From JBDSTZ01 sp039927975 (GTDB lineage Bacteria > Pseudomonadota > Gammaproteobacteria > Burkholderiales > Burkholderiaceae_D), in contig JBDSTZ010000142.1 of the NCBI GenBank assembly GCA_039927975.1, positions 1-28,794 of the forward strand: a stretch of DNA of 28,794 bases. The letters are read 5' to 3'. The notes under the pieces were generated by a model that saw only the letters and a list, made by a program, of their open reading frames with translations, searched no databases and was not told the DNA's origin. Made by a program: the position numbers and the translations under genes. Below are positions 9,215-17,668 of the stretch, in pieces. Each line of letters begins with the position of its first letter. Position 1 is the first letter of the stretch.

Positions 9215-9447
9215 CGACACCGATGCAGCGCTACAAGAACCAGCAGGGCGATTCGGGCGTCACGGCCTACGCGCTCGAACCCGAGGCCATCCGCGTGCGC
9301 TTCGCCGACGGCGCGACCTATCTGTACACCTGGCAGAGCGCCGGCCGCGACAAGGTCGAGCAGATGAAACGCCTGGCGCGCGATGGCCGGGGCTTGTGCA
9401 GCTACATCAGCCGCGAAGTGCGCGACGCCTACGCCGCCAAACTGTGA
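9211..9447 (+). CDS. small conserved hypothetical protein, KTSC-like
   Basis: A 78-residue cytoplasmic protein whose ATG overlaps the DUF2269 stop (ATGA). The core IRVRFADGATYLYTWQSAG followed by LCSYISREVRDAY resembles a KTSC-type small domain (a beta-hairpin with an F-x-DG-x-x-Y-x-Y pattern, then a helix ending in a Tyr-containing stretch). KTSC domains have been associated with nucleic-acid-related proteins, but here the match is by eye and tentative. It is the last gene of the coupled operon starting at 7466. Confidence 0.7.
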   Translation: MTTPMQRYKNQQGDSGVTAYALEPEAIRVRFADGATYLYTWQSAGRDKVEQMKRLARDGRGLCSYISREVRDAYAAKL

Positions 9448-9599
9448 ATGCGAAGCCAACGGGCCGAACGTGTTCTGCTTGTGCGAATCCGCCGAAGCCG
9501 GTAATGTTGCGTGTAGAAAAATAGCGATCCAGCCGGCGTATTGACCGCCCGGCGCCAACACCCCGACAGATCAACAATGAGAACAATCAAGGAGACTCG

Positions 9600-10778
9600 A
9601 TGAACAATTGCCTGCAAATGGTTAATCGTTTTCGTAAAGACAAGCCCGTCCTGAGCGCGCTGGTTTTCAGCCTGGCTATGGCCGGGATGGCCCAGGCGGC
9701 CACGCCTGCCACAGCCGCCAAGATGCTTGAAGTGCAGCCCTGGGGCAGCACCGCGGACGGCGTCAAGGTCGACCGCGTGACGGTCCAGAACAAGAATGGC
9801 ATGCGCCTGACTTACACCGACTACGGCGCCAGCCTGGTGGCCGTCGAAGTGCCCGACCGCAACGGCAAACTGGCCAACGTCATCATCAGCCTGCCCGACT
9901 TGCCGACCTACCTGAAATCGAAGCGCCGCTTCGGCAGCGTGGGCCGCTACGTCGGCCGCATCGGCGGCAACCGCTACACGCTCGACGGCAAGGAAGTCGA
10001 CCTCAATCCGCCCAAGGACGCCGCCCCGGCGGTCGGCTACGAGCGCCGCATCTGGAAGCGCAGCGACTTCCAGGACGCCAACTCGGCCGGCTCGGTCTTC
10101 ACCATGGAAAGTCCGGCCGGTGACCAGCAATTCCCCGGCGCCCTGACCGTCAAGGTCACCTACCGCCTGCTGCGCAACAGCAATGAATTCCAGATCGAGT
10201 ACAACGCCAGCACCGACGCGCCGACCGTGCTCAACCTGACCAACCACAGCTACTACAACCTGGCCGGCGCCGGCACCCCGGGCCTCTCCACCCACCGCTT
10301 CCAGATCAACGCCGACCGCTACGTCGAGCTCAAGGACAAACTGCCGACCGGCAAACTGCCGAGCGTGGCCGGCACCCCGCTCGACTTCCGCAAGGCGACC
10401 GACATCAACGAGCGCCTGGCCAAGCCGTCCGAGCTGCTGGGCGATCCGCCCGGATTCGACCACGGCCTGGTGTTCTCCAAGCCGCTCGGCAAGTTCGACA
10501 AGGTTGCCGTGATCGAGGACACGGCCAGCGGACGGCGCATGGAAGTGCGCACCACCGAGCCATCGGTGCAGCTGTTCAACGGTTCGAGTTTCGACGGCAG
10601 CGAAAAGGGGCCGGAGGGCCGCGCCTGGGTCGCCGGCGACGGCTTCGCTTTCGAGACCGAACACCTGTCGGACAGCCCGAACCACCCGAACTTCCCGTCC
10701 ACCGCGCTGTATCCGGGCAAACCGTTCAAGGCACTGACCACGTTCCGCTTCTCTGTCGATAAATCCGCCAAAAAATAA
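9600..10778 (+). CDS. exported aldose 1-epimerase (mutarotase) family protein with altered HGG site
   Basis: A 392-residue galactose-mutarotase-family protein with an AAGGAG ribosome site. Residues 1-33 are a signal peptide ending AQA, so it works in the periplasm or outside. Family landmarks present are DYGASLVAVEVPDRNGK (74-90), GRYVGRIGGNRY (115-126), LTNHSYYNLAG with H216, GFDHGLVF with D287, TTEPSVQLF with E320, and FAFETEHLSDSPNHPNFPST. H216 and E320 correspond to the catalytic acid/base pair. The usual HGG loop after the GRxxNRI motif is replaced here by PPKDAAPAV (137-145), so the substrate-binding histidine is lost. Activity may be retained with changed specificity, but this is inference. 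It is 12 nt from the PL10 pectate lyase gene, so an operon for galacturonate release and anomer interconversion is likely. Confidence 0.9.
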   Translation: MNNCLQMVNRFRKDKPVLSALVFSLAMAGMAQAATPATAAKMLEVQPWGSTADGVKVDRVTVQNKNGMRLTYTDYGASLVAVEVPDRNGKLANVIISLPDLPTYLKSKRRFGSVGRYVGRIGGNRYTLDGKEVDLNPPKDAAPAVGYERRIWKRSDFQDANSAGSVFTMESPAGDQQFPGALTVKVTYRLLRNSNEFQIEYNASTDAPTVLNLTNHSYYNLAGAGTPGLSTHRFQINADRYVELKDKLPTGKLPSVAGTPLDFRKATDINERLAKPSELLGDPPGFDHGLVFSKPLGKFDKVAVIEDTASGRRMEVRTTEPSVQLFNGSSFDGSEKGPEGRAWVAGDGFAFETEHLSDSPNHPNFPSTALYPGKPFKALTTFRFSVDKSAKK

Positions 10779-10790
10779 GCGCAGGAACCC

Positions 10791-12098
10791 ATGAAAATCA
10801 AGACACTGGTCCTCGCGCTGGCGATGGCGAACCCCATGTTGGTGGCAACGAGCGCACGCGCCGCGACGGTCGGCATCAACCAGCCCGCCGAAGCGATCAC
10901 GGCCGAGCGCATCGCCGCCCTGCCGGACAAGGAGCGCGCGGCTTGGCAAGCCTACCTGGCGCGCTCGCAGGCGCAGGAAAAGATCGACCGCGCGAGCCTG
11001 GCGGCGGAACTGCCGGCTGGCCAGGCGACGCCGCCGCTGCCAGAGAAATCGCATGGCAACGACATGCCGCTCGACCGCAGCGCTGCGTGGTATGGCTCGG
11101 CCGAGGCGCGCCACGTGGCCGACGTGATCGTCAGCTTCCAGACCCCGGGCGGCGGCTGGAGCAAGAACATGCGCCGCAACGGCACGCCGCGCCTGCCGGG
11201 ACAGTCCTACACCGGCAACAACCTGTCGGCGTATCTGGGCGAGAACGACTTCGACGCGCCGCGCGACCGCAGCTGGAACTACGTCAGCACGCTCGACAAC
11301 GACGCCACCATCACCGAAATGCGCTTCCTCGCGCGCGTGGCCTCGCAGGCGCCGGGCAAGGACGGCGACGCCTATCGCCAAAGCTTCATCAAGGGCGTCA
11401 ACTACGTGCTGGCGGCGCAGTTTCCCAATGGCGGCTGGCCGCAGGTATGGCCACTCGAAGGCGGCTATCACGACGCCATCACCTTCAACGACGGCGCCGC
11501 CGTGCATGCCGCGCAGATGTTGAGCGAGGTGGCGTCCGGCAAAGGCGACTACGCCTTTGTGCCGGCCGAGCTGCGCGCCCGCTTCGCCGAGGCGCAGACG
11601 CGCGCGCTGGCCAACATCCTGGCGTCGCAAGTGGTGGTCAACGGCAAGCGCACGGTCTGGGGCCAGCAGCACGACGCGCTCACGCTCAAGCCGGTGGCCG
11701 GGCGCAATTTCGAACCGCCCGCGCTGGCCTCGGCCGAAAGCGCCGGCGTGCTGATGTATTTGATGAGCCTGCCGAATCCGTCGAAGGAAGTGGTCGAGTC
11801 GGTGCGCGCGGGAATCGCTTGGCTAAAAGCGACCGCGATCCACAACAAGGCCTGGGTCGCCGGCGCCACGCGGGAAGAGGGCCGCCACGTGGTCGACACC
11901 AATCAGGATTCGCCGATCTGGGCGCGCTATTATGACGTCGCGAGCGCCAGGCCGGTATTCGGCGACCGCGACAAGACCCTACACGACAAGGTCGATGAAC
12001 TCAGCCTGGAGCGGCGCAACGGCTATGCGTGGTACAACAACGGCGCGCAGCGGGCCTTGCAGCTGTATGCGGAGTGGGCGAGGGCGCATCCGCTCTGA
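10791..12098 (+). CDS. pelA: PL10 family pectate lyase, secreted
   Basis: A 435-residue polysaccharide lyase family 10 enzyme; it cleaves alpha-1,4-polygalacturonate by beta-elimination, with calcium. Residues 1-24 are a signal peptide (ending ARA before ATVG). The (alpha/alpha) fold landmarks of PL10 are visible: VSFQTPGGGWSKNM (114-127), STLDNDATITEMRFLARV (166-183), FPNGGWPQVWPL (211-222), ITFNDGA (230-236), RTVWGQQHDALTL (287-299), GRNFEPPALASAES (304-317, with R305 at the position of the family catalytic arginine) and NGYAWYNNGAQ near the end. Residues 25-95 are an alpha-helical extension before the catalytic part. Probably co-transcribed with the epimerase upstream. A second PL10 gene lies at 26701. 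Confidence 0.95.
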   Translation: MKIKTLVLALAMANPMLVATSARAATVGINQPAEAITAERIAALPDKERAAWQAYLARSQAQEKIDRASLAAELPAGQATPPLPEKSHGNDMPLDRSAAWYGSAEARHVADVIVSFQTPGGGWSKNMRRNGTPRLPGQSYTGNNLSAYLGENDFDAPRDRSWNYVSTLDNDATITEMRFLARVASQAPGKDGDAYRQSFIKGVNYVLAAQFPNGGWPQVWPLEGGYHDAITFNDGAAVHAAQMLSEVASGKGDYAFVPAELRARFAEAQTRALANILASQVVVNGKRTVWGQQHDALTLKPVAGRNFEPPALASAESAGVLMYLMSLPNPSKEVVESVRAGIAWLKATAIHNKAWVAGATREEGRHVVDTNQDSPIWARYYDVASARPVFGDRDKTLHDKVDELSLERRNGYAWYNNGAQRALQLYAEWARAHPL

Positions 12099-12130
12099 GT
12101 TTTTCAACCCCGTCAACCCAAGGCGAGGCC

Positions 12131-12499
12131 ATGAAAGTGTTTGCGGACTACCTGGCGGCCATCGGCGATCCGCAACAGCGCGCCCGCACGGCCGAGGTGC
12201 TGGACTGGGTCGCCGCGCGCTTTCCCCAGCTGGCGCCCCGGATCGCGTGGAACCAGCCGATGTTCACCGATCACGGCACCTTCATCATCGGTTTCAGCGT
12301 CGCAAAACACCATCTGGCGGTGGCGCCGGAGCGCGCCGGCATCCTGCAATTTTCCGAGGACATCGCGCGGGCCGGCTATGAACACAGCAAGCAGCTGGTG
12401 CGCATCAAGTGGGACAAGCCGCTCGATTTCTCCCTACTCGAGAAGATGATCGCGTTTAACGTGCGCGACAAGGCGGACTGCGCCAGCTTCTGGCGCTAG
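12131..12499 (+). CDS. DUF1801 / YdhG-like (iron-chaperone annotated) protein
   Basis: A 122-residue cytoplasmic protein with its start at 12131 following AAGGCGAGG. It carries the DUF1801 pattern: a helical N-terminus (VFADYLAAI...RARTAEVLDWV), then PRIAWNQPMFTDHGTFIIGFSVAKHHLAVAPE, and a C-terminal IKWDKPLDFSLLEKMIAFNVRDK. Relatives include Bacillus Fra (frataxin-like) and E. coli YdhG-like proteins, and databases often call them iron chaperones; a role in iron handling is not proven for this branch. It sits 32 nt after the pectate lyase gene and converges with the Cache-CheW gene with only 3 nt between stop codons. Confidence 0.85.
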   Translation: MKVFADYLAAIGDPQQRARTAEVLDWVAARFPQLAPRIAWNQPMFTDHGTFIIGFSVAKHHLAVAPERAGILQFSEDIARAGYEHSKQLVRIKWDKPLDFSLLEKMIAFNVRDKADCASFWR

Positions 12500-12502
12500 C
12501 GC

Positions 12503-15046
12503 TCACGCGCATTCCGCTTCTTCGGCCAGCTCCGCCGGCCTCACGTTCTCCGGATTCTTCAGCATCCCGAACAGATAGCCGGTATCGACCACCTGCACCA
12601 GCAGCGCGCCTTCATTCGCCATGATCACCTGCTTGACCAGCATGCCATTGCCCATGCTCGCCAGAGGCGTCGGGATGATCTGCGCGGCGTCGAACTTGGC
12701 CACGCCATGCAGCTCGCTTACCATCAGGCCGACCGCGTGCTCGCCATGCCTGACCACCACCACCTGGGTGCTGGTGTCGACCTGGGTCGGCTTGCCCGAG
12801 ATGAGTGCGCCCAGGTCGAACACCCACACGAAGTCGTGTGCTACCGCGCCGCTGTCCAGTTCAAGGATGCCCACCCTTTCCGCCGCCGCCCCCATCGTGA
12901 TCGACGCCACCTTCGACGCCGGCAGCGCTTCGCAGACCTGCTCGGCGTCGATCGCGAACAGCGCGCCGTCGATGAAGAAGGTGGCGAATTCGTCGCTGCC
13001 GGTGCTGGTCGCGTCGCTCTCCAGCAGCGCCACGGTCTTGCGCCCACCCGAAGCCGTCTCGCGCACCAGGCCGAAGGACTCGATCACCACCGCGATGACA
13101 TCGGCGCGGTAGCCGTCCGACACCTTGAACTCGCGGTAGCCATGCGACACCGTGCAGCCCATCACGGCGTAATGGTCGTCGTGGGTCAGCACGCAGGAGC
13201 CGCTGGCGCCGCTGCCCAGGTCGAGCATCGCCGGGTCGATGTCGAGCGTGGCGCCGATCGGCCGGCTGGCGTCGGTGCTGGCGACGATGGTCGCGTCGCG
13301 GTCGATGAAGAAGGCCTGCACCTCTTCGCGCCCGCTCAAGGCGCCGCGCAACATGGCGTCGAACTCGGTGCGGGCGTTGAAGACGATGCCGATCCCGCCC
13401 GTCACCTCGTTCGGATTGGCCGGGTCGCGCATCGCCGCGTGGTAGACATAGGTCGGCTCGCCGCCGTACAGCGCGCTGCTCTCGAACGGCGTGACGTAAT
13501 AATCCTGCTCGCTGCGCAGCGCCAGCACCTGCTGCAAGGTGGCGCTGTCGATCGTCGCCGCCTCGTTGCCGTTCGAAGCCGCCACCACCATGCCATTGCG
13601 GTCGTAGACAAAGATGGTGGTGTACACCGTGTACAGGCTGTTGATGTAGCCGAGGATGCGCTCCATGCGCGCGCGCCGGTCCGGCACATCGCCCGCCAGC
13701 AGGGTGCGCAGCTCGGGCGACAGGGCCCACCAGCGGCAGTCGTTGGCGCGCTCGTACAGGTTGCGGTCGAGCAGATCGACCAGCAGGTGCGAGACGAATT
13801 CGCCGTCGCGCAGGCGGCTCGCCAGCACGGTCTCGAACATGTCGCGGATCGATTGCGCGAACAGCGCGTTGCTGCGCGCACCGGTCTCGCTGATCTGCTC
13901 CAGGATGGCTTTCAAGCGCACCATGTCGCCGCCGCGGCCGGCCGTCAGCACCTGGCCGTTCCACACCACGCGGCGGATCATTTCGGCCGCGCCCATGATC
14001 TCGAACAGCGGCGGGCAGAACGAGCGCGCGTGCGACAGCAGGCCGTCGGCCCATTCCGGCGCCAGGTTGGCCAGCACGGTGCTGTCGATGCTGCCAAAGG
14101 CGACGTCGAGCGGAATCATGACCTGGCCCTGCCAGCCGGCCGGCCCTGGATAGCCCTGGTAGCCTTCCGAGGTGGCGGTGCGCACCAGGTACTGGCGGCC
14201 GCCGAAAATCAGCAGGGTCGGACAGCCTTCGCGGTTGACCGGCACCTTGGCGCCACGCGGCATCCACAGCGGATCGGCGCTGGCCAGCACGCGGTTGTCG
14301 GCGTCGAGCAGCACCATGTTCGAGCGCTCGGACTGGTCGCGGTGGGTGCGGAAGATGCCGGCCATTTCCTCTTCAAACGCGAAGCACAGGCATAGCAGAC
14401 CGACCACCGCGCCGTTGTCCGGATGGCACACGCGGCGCGAGTAGATCAGCGCTTCGCGCTTGGCCGGGCGCAGGTCCGAGTGGCGGAAGGTCTCGACCCA
14501 GCTGTCCGACGCCAGGGTGGCGGCGATCAGTGGATCGTGGCTGCCTTCGAGCGGGGTGGTGTCGTCGATCTGCACCAGCACGTTGCCGTGCAGGTCCAGC
14601 AGGATGATTTCGTCGTACACGGTGTACTTACTGCGGTAGGCGCGCAGGCGCAATCGCATGGCGTCGGCGTCGTCGGTCTGGCCGGCGACAAACGCGCACA
14701 CCTCGCGGTCGGTGGCCAGGAAGCCGACATCGGCGGTGCGCTCGTACAGGTTGCGCACCACAATGTCGATCACGTACTGCGCCTTGGTGGCCAGTTCGGC
14801 CATCACATTGCCCATCTTCTCGCGCGTGAGGCTCTCGACCAGCTCGTCCTCCAGCTCGGTGAAGCCGGCGCGCGTGGCCGCCATCGCCGGCAGGATCGCC
14901 TTGGCCTCGGCCGGGCAGTTCATCTTGGCCGACGATTCGATCATCCGCCACATGAGGTTCAGTTCGTGCAGCGAACGTTCGCACTTGCCGACGTCCGGCA
15001 TGAAGGGCAGGAAGGTGTCGACGGAGAAGGGCGGACAGGTGTTCAT
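12503..15046 (-). CDS. soluble dual-Cache-like sensor with C-terminal CheW domain
   Basis: An 847-residue protein. The start at 15046 is fixed by an ATGA overlap with the upstream GGDEF-EAL gene; an open frame continues further upstream but only inside that gene. Residues of about 20-95 are helical. Two related sensor modules follow. Module 1 (about 95-330) has RNLYERTADVGFLATD (98-113) and YTVYDEIILLDLHGNVL (141-157). Module 2 (about 395-660) has RNLYERANDCRWWALSPE (428-445) and YTVYTTIFVYDRNGMVV (472-488). Both look like Cache domains. Residues of about 685-830 are a CheW domain (FATFFIDGALFAID, HDFVWVFDLGALISG, VVVVRHGEHAVGLMVSEL). No signal peptide or transmembrane helix is visible, although Cache domains are usually extracytoplasmic. 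It probably docks on chemoreceptor/CheA arrays; the ligand is unknown. Confidence 0.88.
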   Translation of the reverse strand: MNTCPPFSVDTFLPFMPDVGKCERSLHELNLMWRMIESSAKMNCPAEAKAILPAMAATRAGFTELEDELVESLTREKMGNVMAELATKAQYVIDIVVRNLYERTADVGFLATDREVCAFVAGQTDDADAMRLRLRAYRSKYTVYDEIILLDLHGNVLVQIDDTTPLEGSHDPLIAATLASDSWVETFRHSDLRPAKREALIYSRRVCHPDNGAVVGLLCLCFAFEEEMAGIFRTHRDQSERSNMVLLDADNRVLASADPLWMPRGAKVPVNREGCPTLLIFGGRQYLVRTATSEGYQGYPGPAGWQGQVMIPLDVAFGSIDSTVLANLAPEWADGLLSHARSFCPPLFEIMGAAEMIRRVVWNGQVLTAGRGGDMVRLKAILEQISETGARSNALFAQSIRDMFETVLASRLRDGEFVSHLLVDLLDRNLYERANDCRWWALSPELRTLLAGDVPDRRARMERILGYINSLYTVYTTIFVYDRNGMVVAASNGNEAATIDSATLQQVLALRSEQDYYVTPFESSALYGGEPTYVYHAAMRDPANPNEVTGGIGIVFNARTEFDAMLRGALSGREEVQAFFIDRDATIVASTDASRPIGATLDIDPAMLDLGSGASGSCVLTHDDHYAVMGCTVSHGYREFKVSDGYRADVIAVVIESFGLVRETASGGRKTVALLESDATSTGSDEFATFFIDGALFAIDAEQVCEALPASKVASITMGAAAERVGILELDSGAVAHDFVWVFDLGALISGKPTQVDTSTQVVVVRHGEHAVGLMVSELHGVAKFDAAQIIPTPLASMGNGMLVKQVIMANEGALLVQVVDTGYLFGMLKNPENVRPAELAEEAECA

Positions 15047-17367
15047 GTTGGCAAACCCCGGTAGGTTGGATTGAGTGTCGGCTTGAGCTTGGGCGGCGCC
15101 GGCAGGCGCACCAGGCGCGCCATCGGCATCGGCCGGCCCAGCAAGTAGCCCTGGATCAGGGTGCAGCCGAACTGGCGCAGGAAGCCGAACTGCTCGTCCG
15201 TCTCGACGCCCTCGGCGATCACCCGCATCTTCATGTTGCGGCCCAGGTCGAGGATGGTGCGCACGATGGCGCAATCGTCGCGGTCGTGCGGCACGCCGGC
15301 CATGAACAGGCGGTCGATCTTGAGCGAGGTGATAGGCAGCTTCTTGAGCATCGACAGCGAGGAGTAGCCCATGCCGAAGTCGTCCAGGCTGATTTCGAAG
15401 CCGAGCTGGCGCAGCTCCTGCATGATCGGCAGCGACTTGTTCACGTGCTTCATCACCACGCCCTCGGTCAGCTCGAGGCAGATGTGCTGCGGCTTGACGC
15501 GCGCGGCCGACAGGATCGCCACCAGTTCGCGCGGCAGCTCGGGGTCGAGGAATTCGGGCGCCGCCATGTTCACGTGCACGCACAGCGCCGGATGGCCGGC
15601 CGCCAGCATCTGCGGCAGGTCGCGGCAGACCTGCTCGACCACCCAGCGGCCCAGGTGGACGATGAAGCGGCTTTGCTCGGCGATCGGAATGAATACATGC
15701 GGCGGCACGATCTCGCCGTTGGCCTTGCGCCAGCGGATCAGCGCCTCGGCAGCCACCACGTGCTCGCCCGAGCTGTCGAAGATCGGCTGGTACTCGAGGA
15801 AGAATTCATTGCGCGCCAGCGCGTAGTGCAGCTCCGACATCAGGGTCAGCTGGCGCGCCATCTCCAGCTGCTGGCGGCTGCTCTCGCCGTTGAAGTGGCT
15901 GGCCAGGTTGCGGCCGTTGCGCTTGCTCAGGTACATGGCGGCGTCGGCCGCGTGCAGCAGTTCGGCGGTGCCGCCGCCGTGCTGTGGAAAGATGCTGATG
16001 CCGATGCTGGCCGAGACGCTCAGTTCGTGCTGGCGGTAGGAGAAGCGCGCGCGCGCCGCGTGCAGCACCTGCTCGGCCACCTGGTCGATCTCGTCGAGGT
16101 CGGTGCCGGGCAACGAGATGATGGCGAATTCGTCGCCGCCCAGCCGGCCGATGCGCCAGCCGGGCGGCGCGATGCGCAGCAGGCGCTGGGCGAATTCGGT
16201 CAGCACCAGGTTGCCGGCCTCGTGGCCGAAGGCGTCGTTGATCGGCTTGAACTGATCAAGGTCGACGAACAGCACGCCGAAGGTGTGGCCGGCCGGATTG
16301 CGCCGGCAGGCCTGGTCGAGCATATGGTGGAAGTGGCGCCGGTTGGCGAGGCCGGTCATCTCGTCGGTCTGGGCCAGCAGGCGGATGCTCTCCTGCTGGG
16401 TCACGCGCTGCACGGTCTGGGCGATCAGCGCGCTGATCGACTCGGCCAGGCCGGGCAGCTGGGCTTCGCGCTGGCGCGGCATGTCGCTGAAAAACTCGAG
16501 CACGCCGGGGTTGCGCAGGCTGCCGTCAGGACCTAGGAAGGTGACCGGAAAAAAGTAGGCCGACTGCAGCGCGCAGGCGCGCGCGGCGTCGATCCGCTTG
16601 AAGTCGAACTGGCTGCCGGCGTCGTCGATCCACTGCGCGTTCCCGCTGGCCCAGACCTTGCCGACCAGGCCCTCGCCGGCGGCGAACACGATGCGCTCGC
16701 TGGCCTGCTTGAAGGGCGCCAGTTCGCGGTCCGGCGAATGCCAGCTGTAGCGGCAGCGCAGCACGTCCTCGTGGCCGGCGCGCTGGTCGAGCGCCCAAAA
16801 GGCGCCCCATTCCCAGCCCAGGTCCTCGCACACCAGCTGGATGATCTTGACGATCGCCTCGTCGACGGTGTCGGTGCCGACCAGGTACTGGGTCAGCGCG
16901 AAGTTGAACTTCTTGCGCATCGCCGCGTGCTTGGCGAAGGTGATATCGGTGAGCATGCCGGCGACGATGCCGGTGTCGCCCACGTGGACCGGGCGCAGTT
17001 GCAGCCAGCGCAGACGCTGGCCGAGGCCGACCACGCGGAATTCGCATTCGACCCGGCCACCGCCGGCGGCCAGCGCGGCCCGCAGCTGCGGCAGGTCTTC
17101 CGCCTTGACGTGCGCGAGGCAGCTGTCGAGCGAGGCGCCTTGCGGCACTTCGAGCAGGCGCGCGGCCACCGGCGAGAGGGCGATGCGGCAGCCGCCGGCG
17201 TCGAGCCACCAGCGCCCAAGGCCGGCGATTTCGTCGGCCGGATCGCGCCGCATCGCTTGCGCGCGAGCGGCGTCCCAGGCGGTGCCGGCGATGGCCGCGA
17301 TGGCGGCGATGGCGGTGCTGGTTTCACATTTCATGCTGGTGCCCTGCCTGTCGCTGACTGTTTCCAC
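15043..17367 (-). CDS. PAS-GAF-GGDEF-EAL cyclic-di-GMP signalling protein
   Basis: A 774-residue soluble protein. A GTG at 17367 has AGGA 6 nt upstream; an ATG at 17334 (MKCETST) with a weaker GGCAGGG is an alternative, so the first 11 residues are uncertain. Residues of about 45-145 are PAS-like, ending MLTDITFAKHAAM. Residues of about 150-320 are a GAF domain. Residues of about 330-490 are GGDEF with an intact GGDEF motif (410-414). The inhibitory RxxD position reads PPGW, so product inhibition is probably absent. Residues of about 505-745 are EAL with canonical EALIR (541-545), VNMA (599), ELTEG (632), DDFGMGYSS (662) and VIAEGVET. All main catalytic motifs for both synthesis and hydrolysis are present. 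Its stop overlaps the start of the Cache-CheW gene, so sensor and c-di-GMP enzyme are made together. Confidence 0.94.
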   Translation of the reverse strand: METVSDRQGTSMKCETSTAIAAIAAIAGTAWDAARAQAMRRDPADEIAGLGRWWLDAGGCRIALSPVAARLLEVPQGASLDSCLAHVKAEDLPQLRAALAAGGGRVECEFRVVGLGQRLRWLQLRPVHVGDTGIVAGMLTDITFAKHAAMRKKFNFALTQYLVGTDTVDEAIVKIIQLVCEDLGWEWGAFWALDQRAGHEDVLRCRYSWHSPDRELAPFKQASERIVFAAGEGLVGKVWASGNAQWIDDAGSQFDFKRIDAARACALQSAYFFPVTFLGPDGSLRNPGVLEFFSDMPRQREAQLPGLAESISALIAQTVQRVTQQESIRLLAQTDEMTGLANRRHFHHMLDQACRRNPAGHTFGVLFVDLDQFKPINDAFGHEAGNLVLTEFAQRLLRIAPPGWRIGRLGGDEFAIISLPGTDLDEIDQVAEQVLHAARARFSYRQHELSVSASIGISIFPQHGGGTAELLHAADAAMYLSKRNGRNLASHFNGESSRQQLEMARQLTLMSELHYALARNEFFLEYQPIFDSSGEHVVAAEALIRWRKANGEIVPPHVFIPIAEQSRFIVHLGRWVVEQVCRDLPQMLAAGHPALCVHVNMAAPEFLDPELPRELVAILSAARVKPQHICLELTEGVVMKHVNKSLPIMQELRQLGFEISLDDFGMGYSSLSMLKKLPITSLKIDRLFMAGVPHDRDDCAIVRTILDLGRNMKMRVIAEGVETDEQFGFLRQFGCTLIQGYLLGRPMPMARLVRLPAPPKLKPTLNPTYRGLPT

Positions 17368-17583
17368 GTCTATTCCTACTTGCTCTGCACCAATTTGGTG
17401 CGGATTTCCGGTAATGCGTAATCACATCGAGAACGGAACGCATTGATTTGGCGCAATCGTCCGTCGATGTCAAAGGCTGAACTTGGCATGTCGCAATTTT
17501 TGTGCCATGCAGCAATCCAGGAAAATCGGTTACGCGTACCTGTGTGAATCCAAATGCGCCGATACGGCCCGCCGCCATTAGGG

Positions 17584-17608
17584 AAAAGCATTTACAAAAA
17601 GTGCTTTT
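17584..17608. promoter_or_regulatory. inverted repeat upstream of lacI-type gene
   Basis: Perfect 7-bp arms AAAAGCA (17584-17590) and TGCTTTT (17602-17608) are separated by 11 nt, in the AT-rich promoter area. It could be a regulator site or a promoter-proximal hairpin. No T-run follows, so it is not a terminator. Confidence 0.4.
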
Positions 17609-17649
17609 ACGCTATTGCAACGTGTTAATATCGCTTCACTTTTTTTGTT

Positions 17650-17657
17650 AAGCGATT
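17650..17657. promoter_or_regulatory. candidate LacI-type operator at the regulator's own gene
   Basis: AAGCGATT matches AAnCGnTT, the core of the usual LacI-family consensus TGnAAnCGnTTnCA. It lies 11 nt before the regulator ATG and downstream of a possible TAATAT -10 box (17626-17631). This suggests autoregulation; the outer TG/CA positions are not kept. Confidence 0.4.
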
Positions 17658-17668
17658 TTTGGGCGATC

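Larger units (their letters stand above)
17368..17668. other. divergent intergenic region between c-di-GMP gene and lacI-type gene
   Basis: No convincing gene is seen. The right half (about 17580-17668) is markedly AT-rich against the surroundings and holds an inverted repeat (AAAAGCA at 17584-17590 and TGCTTTT at 17602-17608), a -10-like TAATAT at 17626-17631, and an AAnCGnTT site at 17650-17657 just before the regulator start. The left half has ordinary composition and no clear signal apart from the ribosome site for 17367. Confidence 0.6.

Noticed and set aside
12491..12500. Perfect palindrome GCGCTAGCGC over the converging stop codons
   Set aside because: Too short with no loop and no T-run; GC-rich chance palindrome rather than a terminator.
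15047..15583. N-terminal extension of the Cache-CheW frame by 179 residues
   Set aside because: It lies fully inside the coding part of the GGDEF-EAL gene and is Arg/Ala-rich; the ATG at 15046 with the ATGA overlap is the natural start.
17376..17591. 71-codon minus-strand open frame ending 9 nt before the GGDEF-EAL gene
   Set aside because: It could be an upstream small gene, but there is no ribosome site at its ATG, no recognisable composition or motif, and another frame is equally open there.
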